From NCBI GenBank assembly GCA_964389285.1, contig CAYMCZ010000009.1, forward strand, positions 1 to 64,000: a stretch of DNA of 64,000 bases, given 5' to 3'. This document shows, piece by piece, positions 7,414 to 15,986 of the stretch (its first letter is position 1; every line of letters begins with the position of its first letter). This stretch comes from Alectryocaccobium sp964389285. Its GTDB lineage: Bacteria; Bacillota; Clostridia; Lachnospirales; Lachnospiraceae. The position numbers were made by a program, and so were the translations under genes. The notes below the pieces were generated by a model. It was given only the letters and a program-made list of their open reading frames with translations. It made no database searches and was not told the origin of the DNA.

Positions 7414-9546
7414 TCAAATATCAGAAGGTACATCCTTTATGCTGAAGCTGATGCGTCCCATTTTGTCTTTTCCGAGACAGATTACCGTAACTTCCTGGCC
7501 GAGGCTTAAGACATCTTCGACTTTGTCTATTCGTTTTTTTGCGATTTTGGAAATATGGACCATTCCTTCTTTTCCGGGAGCAAATTCGACAAATGCGCCG
7601 AATTCTTTGATTCCGGAAACTTTTCCGGTAAGGATCTGCCCTTCTTCGTATTCTGCGGTAATGGTCTCTATATATTCGATGGCTTTTTCGATCATGTTCA
7701 TCTCCGTACCGCATACGGAAACAAAGCCGTTGTCATCAATATCGATCTTAACGCCGGTACGGTCAATGATCTCATTGATAACCTTGCCCTTTTGTCCGAC
7801 AACATCCCCGATCTTTTCGGGGTCGATCTGAATCTGTACGATTTTAGGAGCATATTTACTGATTTCGGGTCTGGGCTCGGCAATGCATTTTTCCATTACT
7901 TCGGTCAGTATATATTCTCTGGCATCCTTGCATTTCGAGATGGCCTCCGAGACAATTTCTTTTGTAAGACCGTGGATTTTAATATCCATCTGAATTGCCG
8001 TAATACCGTCATGTGTGCCGGCTACCTTAAAATCCATATCCCCGAAAAAGTCTTCAAGTCCCTGAATGTCCGTAAGCACAATGTAATCATCGTCGCTTTC
8101 ACCTGTCACAAGGCCGCATGAGATCCCCGCAACCGATTTTTTGACAGGTACGCCGGCAGCCATAAGTGAAAGCGAGGAAGCGCACACGGATGCCTGCGAA
8201 GTGGAGCCGTTTGATTCAAATGTCTCAGATACGGTTCTTATTGCGTAAGGAAATTCATCCACACCCGGAAGCACCGGAAGCAGGGCTTTTTCAGCAAGCG
8301 CGCCGTGTCCTATTTCGCGGCGCCCAGGACCTCTTGAGGGTTTGGTTTCCCCAACGGAATAAGAGGGGAAATTATAATGATGCATATATCGTTTTTCGGT
8401 TTCGAAAAGATCAAGCCCGTCCAGTCTTTGCGCTTCCGAAAGCGGCGCAAGGGTTGTAATTGTACAAATCTGTGTCTGACCTCTCGTAAACATCCCGCTG
8501 CCGTGAACCCTTGGAACAACGTCTATCTCGGCAGAAAGAGAGCGTATCTGTGTGACCTCGCGTCCGTCCGGACGTTTTCTGTCTTTCAGGATCATTTTTC
8601 TTACCGTTTTCTTTTGATACTGATAAACCGCCTCGTCCAAAACGGCAAGATATTCTTCGTTGTCTGCGAAAGCTTCTTCGAGTTTTTCTTTGACAGTTGA
8701 TATATTTGCCTCGCGAGTCTGCTTGTCATCCGTAAATACGGCAGTTTCCATTTCATCAGGAGTGATGATTTCTTTGATCGCGGCAAAAAGTTCTTCCGGC
8801 ACAGCGCAGCTTTCGTATTCGTGCTTTTCCTTGCCGCACTCTGCCACTATTTCATCAAAGAAAGATATGATTTTTATGTTTACGTCGTGAGCAAGATAAA
8901 TCGCTTCAAGCATTTTGTCTTCCTGAACTTCATTTGCTCCCGCTTCGATCATGATGACTTTATCTCTCGTTGACGCAACAGTCAGCTTAAGATCAGAGAC
9001 GGTGTTTTCCGCCAAAGTCGGATTGATTACGAGTTCGCCGTTTACCAGCCCGATCTGGGTTCCTGCTATCGGTCCGTCAAAAGGAATATCGGAAATACTT
9101 GTGGCAAGAGCCGAACCGAGCATGGCAACTATTTCCGGATTGCATAAAGGATCTACCGATAATACCAGATTGCTGAGAGTTACGTCATTTCTGTAATCTT
9201 TCGGAAATAACGGGCGCATAGGCCTGTCTATTACACGGGAAGTAAGAACCGCGTGTTCGGAGGCCTTTCCCTCTCTTTTGTTAAATCCTCCGGGAATCTT
9301 ACCCGCCGCATACATTTTTTCTTCGTATTCTACGGAGAGCGGGAAAAAGTCAATTCCTTCACGGGGTTTGGATGATGCCGTGGCCGTGGAAAGAACCATG
9401 GTGTCGCCGTAGCTGATAAGGGCACAGCCGCTGGCCTGCTTCCCGACTCTTCCTATGTCTACCGATAATTTGCGTCCCGCGAGTTCCATGGAAAAGGTTT
9501 TATAAGAGATGTCCGCAGGCGTTGAAAATGTTTTATTGTCTTGCAT
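7414..9546 (-). CDS. pnp: Polyribonucleotide nucleotidyltransferase (PNPase)
   Basis: PNPase is a phosphorolytic 3'-5' exoribonuclease acting in mRNA decay. The protein is 710 residues with the usual order: two RNase PH-like domains (about 20-230 and 310-540), a KH domain (about 560-620) and a C-terminal S1 domain beginning GQILTGKVSGIKEFGAFVEF. The second PH domain keeps FETEKRYMHHYNFP and SDDDYIVLTDIQG. The start is ATG at 9546, with AAGGAG upstream. It lies downstream of rpsO, the near-universal bacterial arrangement, separated by a terminator-like hairpin (9573-9604) where PNPase and RNase activity often act on the transcript. Confidence 0.98.
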   Translation of the reverse strand: MQDNKTFSTPADISYKTFSMELAGRKLSVDIGRVGKQASGCALISYGDTMVLSTATASSKPREGIDFFPLSVEYEEKMYAAGKIPGGFNKREGKASEHAVLTSRVIDRPMRPLFPKDYRNDVTLSNLVLSVDPLCNPEIVAMLGSALATSISDIPFDGPIAGTQIGLVNGELVINPTLAENTVSDLKLTVASTRDKVIMIEAGANEVQEDKMLEAIYLAHDVNIKIISFFDEIVAECGKEKHEYESCAVPEELFAAIKEIITPDEMETAVFTDDKQTREANISTVKEKLEEAFADNEEYLAVLDEAVYQYQKKTVRKMILKDRKRPDGREVTQIRSLSAEIDVVPRVHGSGMFTRGQTQICTITTLAPLSEAQRLDGLDLFETEKRYMHHYNFPSYSVGETKPSRGPGRREIGHGALAEKALLPVLPGVDEFPYAIRTVSETFESNGSTSQASVCASSLSLMAAGVPVKKSVAGISCGLVTGESDDDYIVLTDIQGLEDFFGDMDFKVAGTHDGITAIQMDIKIHGLTKEIVSEAISKCKDAREYILTEVMEKCIAEPRPEISKYAPKIVQIQIDPEKIGDVVGQKGKVINEIIDRTGVKIDIDDNGFVSVCGTEMNMIEKAIEYIETITAEYEEGQILTGKVSGIKEFGAFVEFAPGKEGMVHISKIAKKRIDKVEDVLSLGQEVTVICLGKDKMGRISFSIKDVPSDI

Positions 9547-9565
9547 TTTTTCTCCTTGTAAAATT

Positions 9566-9604
9566 GAAAAATAAGCTGCCCTTCCAAAACAGGAAAAGCA
9601 GCTT
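9566..9604 (-). terminator. Hairpin between rpsO and pnp
   Basis: On the minus strand AAGCTGCTTTTCC pairs with GGAAGGGCAGCTT (13 pairs, two of them G-U) around a six-base loop. An ATTTTTC tract follows. It has the form of an intrinsic terminator after rpsO that probably attenuates rather than blocks reading into pnp. Confidence 0.75.
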
Positions 9605-9619
9605 AGACCGGTTAGATGA

Positions 9620-9886
9620 TTATTTTCTGATTCCTAAGCGCTCTATTAAGGAACGGTATCTTTCGATATCGATATCCTTAAGATATTTAAGAAGGCCGCG
9701 TCTTTTACCGACCATTTTTAAAAGGCCGCGTCTTGAATGATGGTCTTTATGGTTTTCTTTTAAATGCTCTGTGAGTTCTTTGATTCTGGCTGTAAGAATA
9801 GCTATCTGAACTTCCGGAGAGCCGGTGTCGCCGGGGGTTCTTGCGTATTCATTGATAATAGCCTGTTTTTTTTCTTTTGTTATCAT
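9620..9886 (-). CDS. rpsO: 30S ribosomal protein S15
   Basis: S15 is a primary binder of the 16S rRNA central domain. The protein is 88 residues, the standard length. The segments RTPGDTGSPEVQIA and HHSRRGLLKMVGKRR are diagnostic. The ATG start has AAAGGAG upstream. It is driven by its own strong promoter (10013-9985) and followed by a terminator-like hairpin before pnp. The roughly 90-base leader can fold (GTGAT with ATCAC, GGA with TCC, and GGCGAAAGCC next to the ribosome binding site). That would fit autogenous control by S15, which is known in other bacteria but is inference here. Confidence 0.97.
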   Translation of the reverse strand: MITKEKKQAIINEYARTPGDTGSPEVQIAILTARIKELTEHLKENHKDHHSRRGLLKMVGKRRGLLKYLKDIDIERYRSLIERLGIRK

Positions 9887-9984
9887 TTGATTTCTCCTTT
9901 AATACGGCTTTCGCCTTAATTGAGCCTGTGATCAAGACGAGGTTGGAGCTTCCGTCGACTGAATCACGGCATTCACGGTTTTGG

Positions 9985-10013
9985 ATTATAACATAATAAT
10001 AACTTCTTGTAAA
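9985..10013 (-). promoter_or_regulatory. rpsO promoter
   Basis: On the minus strand TTTACA (10013-10008), a 17-base spacer and TATAAT (9990-9985) form a strong promoter. It is the only clear start signal for rpsO-pnp. It lies directly after the rmlD stop codon. Confidence 0.8.
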
Positions 10014-10021
10014 TATCGAGA

Positions 10022-10870
10022 TTAGACAACCTGCAATTCTTTAAGATATCTTGACAGGGCATCCTGCCATGAAGGCAAGGGCGCAAACCCCGATTCGGCA
10101 AGTTTGTCTTTATTTAAACGGCTGTTTGAAGGCCTTTTTGCTTTGGCGGGAAAGGCATCCGAGCTGACAGGAGTGACTTTTACATCAAGGCCCGTCTGCC
10201 TGAATATTTCGCATGCAAAATCATACCACGAACAGAAGCCTTCGTTTGAAGCGTGGTAAATGCCGTATTTTTCTGTTTCGATCATGTCTGCCAGCAGCAC
10301 CGCCAGATCAGATGTATATGTCGGAGAGCCGATTTGGTCGTTTACAACCGAAAGAGCGTCTTTTTCTTTTCCGAGCCTGAGCATGGTTTTTACGAAATTT
10401 TTCCCGTTGATTCCGAAAACCCAGGATATTCTGACTATAAAATATTTTTCAAGAAGTTCCGTAACGGCGTTTTCGCCGAGGAATTTGGAATACCCGTAAA
10501 TATTCAGCGGCTCTCTTTCGTCATCAGGCTCCCAGCTTCGCTCCCCGGTGCCGTTAAAGACGTAATCCGTGCTTATATAGATCATTTTAATATCAAGATC
10601 TTTGCACACCCGGGCAATGTTTCTCGTGCCGTCTGCATTTACTTTTATGCATTTATCGCGGTCGTCTTCGGCTGCATCCACGGCGGTATATGCCCCGCAA
10701 TGAAAAACGCCGTCAACACCGGATTCGGTTATTACCTGTCTGCAGATTTCAGAGTTCGTTATATCCATAAGCGCTGAACCGACGCCTATGGCTGTATGGC
10801 CTCTTTTTTTTAATTCATTTACAACGTCATGGCCGAGCTGCCCGGTGGCTCCGGTAACCAAAAACCTCAT
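10022..10870 (-). CDS. rfbD: dTDP-4-dehydrorhamnose reductase
   Basis: RmlD/RfbD reduces dTDP-4-keto-rhamnose to dTDP-L-rhamnose, a donor for surface polysaccharides. The protein is 282 residues. It has the N-terminal NAD(P)-binding motif GATGQLG at residues 7-13, the STDYVFNG segment, the YGYSKFLGE stretch carrying the catalytic Tyr-Lys pair, and the family C-terminal RPSNSRLNKDKL. The ATG start has CAGGAG upstream inside the end of the carboxypeptidase gene, and the two genes overlap by four bases. The other three rml genes are not in the window. Membership in the wider extended short-chain reductase family is certain; the exact sugar is likely but not proven. Confidence 0.88.
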   Translation of the reverse strand: MRFLVTGATGQLGHDVVNELKKRGHTAIGVGSALMDITNSEICRQVITESGVDGVFHCGAYTAVDAAEDDRDKCIKVNADGTRNIARVCKDLDIKMIYISTDYVFNGTGERSWEPDDEREPLNIYGYSKFLGENAVTELLEKYFIVRISWVFGINGKNFVKTMLRLGKEKDALSVVNDQIGSPTYTSDLAVLLADMIETEKYGIYHASNEGFCSWYDFACEIFRQTGLDVKVTPVSSDAFPAKAKRPSNSRLNKDKLAESGFAPLPSWQDALSRYLKELQVV

Positions 10871-12240
10871 TTCGAAATCTCCTGTCTGTTGTTTTTGCTT
10901 TTGTTTGATTTCTTTTTTTGCCTGATCCTGTCGGCTTTTCTTTTGTTTTTAATAATAACTATGCAGAGTATTATCGCTGCTATCAGGACGATTATTATTA
11001 TATAGAGAACAATCTTCACATGGGAATCGTTCACGTGTTCGGGTACTTTTATGGCTTCATAATTTAAAGAAGCACTTTCCGAGCCGATGACGGATTCGGT
11101 ATTATTGTCTGTCTCAGGCTGATATTCTCCTCTTGCAATCAAAAATGAATTGTATGTATCTTCCGGAACGGAAAATGTATTTATAGCATGGTCGCCCAGG
11201 GAGAATGTAATAACCGCCGTTCCGTCCGCGACGGTGTCTGTATGCTGAATATTATCGGCACTCAGGTGATTTGGAATGGTAAGCGCCGTTCCTTCTGCGC
11301 CCGGTATGCCTTCAAAGGGATTCACGTGATAAAAGTTGTTAAATCCGTATTCGAAAAGCTGTATCATATCCGATGCGTTGGTGCCTGATTCAGGAGCCCC
11401 CATTACGACTCCGATAAGATTCATTCCGTCTCTGCTTGCGTAGCAGACCAGAGTGCTTCTTGCTTCGTCAGTATAGCCGGTCTTCCCCCCGAGGCAGGAA
11501 GGATAATAGTAATCGCTTGAAGGATCGATAAGGTAATTATGGTTGTAATACATGCGTCCTTCCGAGAATTCGGTTGCCGGAATTACAACAGAGTTTAGGC
11601 TCATTATCTCGGTTAAAACCGGATATTGGATGGCCATACGCATGATGAGAGCCATATCCATTGCGCTTGTATAATGGGCCGGATCCTCAAGTCCGTTGGC
11701 ATTTGTAAAATGTGTGTTTGTACAGCCGAGTTCCGCTGCCCTGTAATTCATCAGATCCGCAAAAGCTTCTACGGAACCGCTGACTTTAATTGCCAATTCC
11801 GTGGCAACATCATTTGCGGATTTGACTAAAAGCATTTCAAGCGCTTCGTATATTGAAAAGGATTCTCCCACAACAGGATGAATATTGGAACTGCCGTCAT
11901 ACGCGTCTGCAAGAGAAGCCTCACTCATTATGAGTCTGTCTTCCATGGAAACGTTTTCCGCTACCAGAAGAGCCGTCATGACTTTGGTTATGCTGGCAGG
12001 ATATCTTTGCGCGTCGGCGCCCTTGCTGTAAAGAATTGTTCCGGTATCGATATCCATAAGTATCGCGGTTTTTCCGTAGATGGCATCAGCTGCAGGCCAG
12101 TCCTGCCAGCTGTCGTTGTCAACGGGATATGAAGCGTTAGGATCAATATCCGCTTTCACAACGATGGCGGAAAAAAATACAATAATACAGATTGCCGCCG
12201 CAAGTGCCTTTTTCAATATAGATTTGTTTGCAATTTCCAT
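10867..12240 (-). CDS. D-alanyl-D-alanine carboxypeptidase (DacF-like, PBP5 class)
   Basis: This low-molecular-weight penicillin-binding protein trims the terminal D-alanine of peptidoglycan peptides on the outer face of the membrane. The protein is 457 residues. It has an N-terminal signal/anchor helix (about 9-28). The three active-site motifs are intact: S83-I-T-K86, S141-A-N143 and K253-T-G255. A membrane helix lies near the C-terminus (about 407-430), followed by a very basic tail, instead of the usual amphipathic anchor. The start is ATG with AGGGA upstream. It lies 41 bases after cdaR, and the grouping with c-di-AMP genes fits envelope and turgor control. Carboxypeptidase activity is inferred from the motifs. 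Confidence 0.92.
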   Translation of the reverse strand: MEIANKSILKKALAAAICIIVFFSAIVVKADIDPNASYPVDNDSWQDWPAADAIYGKTAILMDIDTGTILYSKGADAQRYPASITKVMTALLVAENVSMEDRLIMSEASLADAYDGSSNIHPVVGESFSIYEALEMLLVKSANDVATELAIKVSGSVEAFADLMNYRAAELGCTNTHFTNANGLEDPAHYTSAMDMALIMRMAIQYPVLTEIMSLNSVVIPATEFSEGRMYYNHNYLIDPSSDYYYPSCLGGKTGYTDEARSTLVCYASRDGMNLIGVVMGAPESGTNASDMIQLFEYGFNNFYHVNPFEGIPGAEGTALTIPNHLSADNIQHTDTVADGTAVITFSLGDHAINTFSVPEDTYNSFLIARGEYQPETDNNTESVIGSESASLNYEAIKVPEHVNDSHVKIVLYIIIIVLIAAIILCIVIIKNKRKADRIRQKKKSNKSKNNRQEISK

Positions 12241-12281
12241 TGTTTTTCCCTATTGTTAATCTCTCCGAAACCTTAAGGTTA

Positions 12282-13562
12282 TTATGAAGATTTCAGATGA
12301 ATCTTAACACTTGCCTCCTCTACGAGGGAATACCCCTCGGGAAGAGTAATATTTACAGGTACAGTATATTCTCCGGCTGAATAACCGTTAAGATCTATGG
12401 AAGCGCCGACTTTATCGGGCGTCAGTTCCGAAAGTTCGGATGTGGTAGCCTTAACTTTTATATTGAGCGTCTGCGAAACATAAGATATCGTCAGACCTGA
12501 AGCAATGTTTTTGACAACTATTTTATCGACATCCAGAGACAACTCCGCGCTGTCTGTAGGAAGTATGGTAACGCGCACCTTGAGCGTATCGGTCGTTGGA
12601 GATGCCGTCTTAGTGTTTTCCGGCAAAACTTCCGAAAGATTGATATCTATGGTCGTGTTATGATTTAAATCGCTTACGTCTATGAGTTCATCCGGCAGAG
12701 TAATCATATTATTGTTTTCGGCAATTTTTGCAAGTGCTTCATCGGTGCCGGCTATTGTTATTGTTTCGGGAGTCGTGGAAATGCTCGAGACCACGTATCC
12801 GTAAGCCGGTTTGCCCGTATATCCCGTGATAAACCCGACGTTTGATTTTTTCTTCCATAATTCAACATAGACAGATATTTCACTGATAGAGTCTTCGACC
12901 GTGATATCATCGCTTATAGTCTCTTCTGAGATTTCATTTTGCGATTTGTCTATGAAGACGAGTTTTCCGGATACCGTAGTGCTTTCGCTGAGATTTTTAA
13001 CATCGATCTTGGCCGCGGCGCTGTCAATACTGTTTATGACTGACTCCGGGCCGGATATTGTTACGGATTCGGGATCAGGCGTGAGCTTTCCGATTTCGTA
13101 ATTGCTGTCCACGGCTGCGTCGCCTGTGATTACGGTAACAGGCAGCTCGGCAGTAGCCACGTTTTCTATCACAATGGGTATGGCGTTTTTTGACATGGTG
13201 ATATTTTTAGGTTCAATGCCGGTGCATGAGGCCTGCAGCGGAACCATTACGGGATCTCTGTTAAGGTCTACTATCTGAGTAAGGTCGGCAGTGACCGTAA
13301 TATCATTTTCGGATATCTTTCTGAGGACGGATCTGTTAGCCTTTATATAAACGGTAACCACTTTGTTGGAATCATCTATCATGAAAACCTGTTTTCCGTT
13401 GGCTATATAAGATTCGTTTTCGACTGTTATATGTTTCTGGTAACTGCCTGTCTCAATGGGATCATTCTGCGTAGCGACGAAGTACCATATTCCGATGGCA
13501 ATAGCGACGGATAACAGCTTTATCGGCCAGTTGTGTGTGAGCCATTTCAAAAATTTAATCAT
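12282..13562 (-). CDS. cdaR: CdaR, YbbR-domain regulator of diadenylate cyclase
   Basis: CdaR is a membrane-anchored extracytoplasmic protein that binds and modulates CdaA. The protein is 426 residues. It has one N-terminal membrane helix (about 14-30, containing LLSVAIAIGIWYFV) and an extracytoplasmic part made of about four YbbR repeats. These are recognisable by recurring PESVTISGPES and PETITIAGTDE segments. The ATG start has AAGGAGG upstream and overlaps the end of cdaA by four bases, so the two are translationally coupled. This cdaA-cdaR pairing is standard in Firmicutes. The glmM gene that often follows is absent here, replaced by a carboxypeptidase gene. Confidence 0.93.
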   Translation of the reverse strand: MIKFLKWLTHNWPIKLLSVAIAIGIWYFVATQNDPIETGSYQKHITVENESYIANGKQVFMIDDSNKVVTVYIKANRSVLRKISENDITVTADLTQIVDLNRDPVMVPLQASCTGIEPKNITMSKNAIPIVIENVATAELPVTVITGDAAVDSNYEIGKLTPDPESVTISGPESVINSIDSAAAKIDVKNLSESTTVSGKLVFIDKSQNEISEETISDDITVEDSISEISVYVELWKKKSNVGFITGYTGKPAYGYVVSSISTTPETITIAGTDEALAKIAENNNMITLPDELIDVSDLNHNTTIDINLSEVLPENTKTASPTTDTLKVRVTILPTDSAELSLDVDKIVVKNIASGLTISYVSQTLNIKVKATTSELSELTPDKVGASIDLNGYSAGEYTVPVNITLPEGYSLVEEASVKIHLKSS

Positions 13563-14431
13563 GATTCAGAATCCTCCTTTTTTGAAAAAAGAGGATTTTT
13601 GCGGCTGTCGGGTCTTTGCATTTTATGGAGCATATCCCGCATATCGCTTAAGCCGACACCTGTTGTCAGAATGCCTTCGTAAGCATATGAGACATTTCCG
13701 GTCTCCTCTGAAACTATAATCGTAAATGAATCCGATATTTCCGAAATACCGAGCCCTGCCCTGTGTCTGGTCCCCAGTTTTTTGCTGACATCCGTTCTTT
13801 CGGAAAGAGGCAGATAACAGGTAGCGGCCATAATTCTGTTTTCTCTTATGATAACGGCACCGTCATGCAATGGAGTCTTGTCTTCAAAAATGTTCATAAT
13901 AAGCTGATCGGAAACAACCGCGTCAATAAGAATTCCGGTCTCGATGTGCTCGTACAATTTGTGTTTTTGTTCTATGACAATCAAGGCTCCCGTTCTGTTT
14001 TCGGATAATTCGTAAACAGCCCTTAAAATATCGTTAAGAGTCTGATCGGAAAAGAGTTTGGGGAGATCCGAACCTAATTTGCCAATCTTAAAAAACGAAG
14101 AAAAAACATTTCTGTGCCCCATCCCCTCCAGGCCTTTTCTGAGTTCAGGTTGGAAAATAATTACTACAGCGGTTATCGCAACCACGCTCAGGTTTTTAAT
14201 CAGCCATACGATAGTGTCCATTTGCAGGATGTTTACCAGAACTATGAATACCACAATAACGAGCACACCCCGCAGCAGCGCGTGCGCCCTCGTGTCTCTG
14301 AATCTAATAATGATCCTGTATACGAAGTATGCAATTAATAGAATCTGGATAATATCAATCACTTCAATGTTTTTCGGAGGAAGGAACCATTGAAACACAT
14401 TGATTTTAAGCCATGTCCAAACCTCAGCCAA
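13559..14431 (-). CDS. cdaA: Diadenylate cyclase CdaA
   Basis: CdaA condenses two ATP into cyclic di-AMP, which controls potassium and osmolyte transport and wall homeostasis. The protein is 290 residues. Three N-terminal membrane helices (about residues 18-95) precede a DAC domain with the catalytic LHDGAVII and RHRAGLG motifs. The start is a TTG codon at 14431 preceded by AGGGG; no better upstream start exists. It is followed immediately by cdaR and preceded by two unknown membrane proteins on the same strand. Family assignment is firm from the two DAC motifs. Confidence 0.96.
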   Translation of the reverse strand: MAEVWTWLKINVFQWFLPPKNIEVIDIIQILLIAYFVYRIIIRFRDTRAHALLRGVLVIVVFIVLVNILQMDTIVWLIKNLSVVAITAVVIIFQPELRKGLEGMGHRNVFSSFFKIGKLGSDLPKLFSDQTLNDILRAVYELSENRTGALIVIEQKHKLYEHIETGILIDAVVSDQLIMNIFEDKTPLHDGAVIIRENRIMAATCYLPLSERTDVSKKLGTRHRAGLGISEISDSFTIIVSEETGNVSYAYEGILTTGVGLSDMRDMLHKMQRPDSRKNPLFSKKEDSES

Positions 14432-14466
14432 ATTTTTCCCCTTATCTTTAAAAGGCCGGCAATGCC

Positions 14467-15366
14467 TTATTCGGTGTTTTTATCGGATTTGTTTTTAGGA
14501 ATAGCTTTTACATAATAAAAATAATCGTCATCTTCAAACTGAAGATAGCGGCTTTCTTTGTATTTTACGCTGAAACAGAAAAATGTTATCACAATCATGA
14601 TTATGACAGAAACAATCGTGCCGATCACCAGCATCAGGACATCGGTTTCGATCTCGATAAAAGCTGCTCCTGCTATCATGAGAACCATATACAGCGCAGC
14701 GCCTGTTATGATGGCAAGCAGCCTTCCGTAAGAAGTAATGATTTTTTTGATAAAGTTTACAACAAGGATTACAACCGCAAAGATTACGCAGTATATTATA
14801 AGCCTTTTACTTAAGGTAATGGAGTTTGCGATTATCGTAACAACTTCCAGCGCGTTGGCTTCTTCCGCCTGTTTGACCGCCGCCACGGCAGGCAGGCTTT
14901 CAAGAAACATATAGGAGATAACAGCGCACACTCCCGTTATGGCGGATACTGCTCTTGATGCGATACCGATTCCAATCGGTATGACCGCGGGAATATTTAA
15001 TTTAAAAGCAAAAGGCGTAAGAATGATCGCCAGAGAATCGTCAGGCGCGAATCTGAGATAAAGAATGAGCATCAGGGCGTATATCGCAAGTGCGATGGCT
15101 CCGACTTCTATCCCGAGTCCGAAACAATGTATGATGATAAATACTATACTGATAATAACTGTGCCTTTAAGCGAAAGCAATGCGCATATCACGGCTAATA
15201 TTACAACTATGAAGTTATTGTTTAAGAAATCATAATAACCGTATTCGTGGTTAATACCGAATAATAAGGCAAATGCAAGCGCGAATTTCAGTATCGGTAC
15301 CAGAATCGTTTCATGATTGCTGTAAAATTCTTTTAAACTGTCTCTTGCGGATAACAATGTGTTCAT
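14467..15366 (-). CDS. Polytopic membrane protein of unknown function
   Basis: I do not recognise a characterised family. The protein is 299 residues from the ATG at 15366, chosen because AAAGGAA lies seven bases upstream; an upstream start (15420) would overlap the preceding gene by 41 bases. About eight to nine hydrophobic segments fill residues 20-275. A short charged C-terminus contains an acidic aromatic patch (FEDDDYFYYVKAIPKNK). The interior segment with AVKQAEEANALE is the only long polar stretch. Its position between another small membrane protein and cdaA suggests a role in the envelope or in c-di-AMP physiology. That is guilt by association only. Confidence 0.75.
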   Translation of the reverse strand: MNTLLSARDSLKEFYSNHETILVPILKFALAFALLFGINHEYGYYDFLNNNFIVVILAVICALLSLKGTVIISIVFIIIHCFGLGIEVGAIALAIYALMLILYLRFAPDDSLAIILTPFAFKLNIPAVIPIGIGIASRAVSAITGVCAVISYMFLESLPAVAAVKQAEEANALEVVTIIANSITLSKRLIIYCVIFAVVILVVNFIKKIITSYGRLLAIITGAALYMVLMIAGAAFIEIETDVLMLVIGTIVSVIIMIVITFFCFSVKYKESRYLQFEDDDYFYYVKAIPKNKSDKNTE

Positions 15367-15379
15367 TAGATTATTTCCT

Positions 15380-15781
15380 TTAAGAACCGGAACTGTCGCT
15401 GTTTTCCAGTATTTCTTCAAGTTGTTTCAGCTTGCGTATATATACCGAAACCCGCTTTTGGGCTTTATCGTATTTCAGCTTTCTGAGAGTGCCTATTATA
15501 ACAAGATAGACCCCTAATATTATAATATAGATAATAAAGAAACCCCAGACCAGCGGCATAAAATTCAGATCTGAAATGAGCATGGAAACGCTTCCGTAAT
15601 TCAGAACGAGTACAAGACCTACGACTATAAAATACGCAATCGTTATTAATATAAAATTTTTTAAAATACCTATGCCGATATAATCCCTGCGGTATGATTT
15701 GCATATTTCGATATCTTCTCTTCCGTCATATTGCTCGAACATTGCAATATGGCACATCCTTTTGATAGCTTTGTTGTCCAT
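15380..15781 (-). CDS. Small two-helix membrane protein, unknown function
   Basis: The protein is 133 residues from the ATG at 15781, chosen because CGGAG lies eight bases upstream; a longer reading from 15844 would add 21 residues and overrun the promoter. A polar N-terminus precedes two hydrophobic segments (about 40-62 and 72-98). A basic, coiled-coil-prone C-terminus follows (RKLKYDKAQKR, KLKQLEEILENS). No family was recognised. It is the first gene of the run leading through a polytopic membrane protein into cdaA-cdaR and is separated from the next gene by 13 bases. Confidence 0.72.
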   Translation of the reverse strand: MDNKAIKRMCHIAMFEQYDGREDIEICKSYRRDYIGIGILKNFILITIAYFIVVGLVLVLNYGSVSMLISDLNFMPLVWGFFIIYIIILGVYLVIIGTLRKLKYDKAQKRVSVYIRKLKQLEEILENSDSSGS

Positions 15782-15834
15782 ATGAAAATCTCCGTAGATG
15801 TTCTCTATAGTTGTCCCGGCACAATATTTAGTAT

Positions 15835-15863
15835 ATAATATCACAGGTGACAGCTATATGCAA
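15835..15863 (-). promoter_or_regulatory. Promoter for the cdaA-cdaR membrane-protein operon
   Basis: On the minus strand TTGCAT (15863-15858), a 17-base spacer and TATTAT (15840-15835) lie about 54 bases before the ATG at 15781. It is divergent from the promoter of the YfhO-family gene. Confidence 0.6.
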
Positions 15864-15920
15864 GCATTGACGGTGCCTGTTAATTTTGACCTGAAAGGCT
15901 TCATAAAAATCGTTTTCCGG

Positions 15921-15949
15921 TTGAATGTTAAGATATTAAAAGTTATAAT
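15921..15949 (+). promoter_or_regulatory. Promoter for the YfhO-family gene
   Basis: TTGAAT (15921-15926), a 17-base spacer and a consensus TATAAT (15944-15949) lie 37 bases before the start codon. Confidence 0.75.
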
Positions 15950-15986
15950 TATTAAACCCAAATGAATACATAATGAAAGGGTTATC

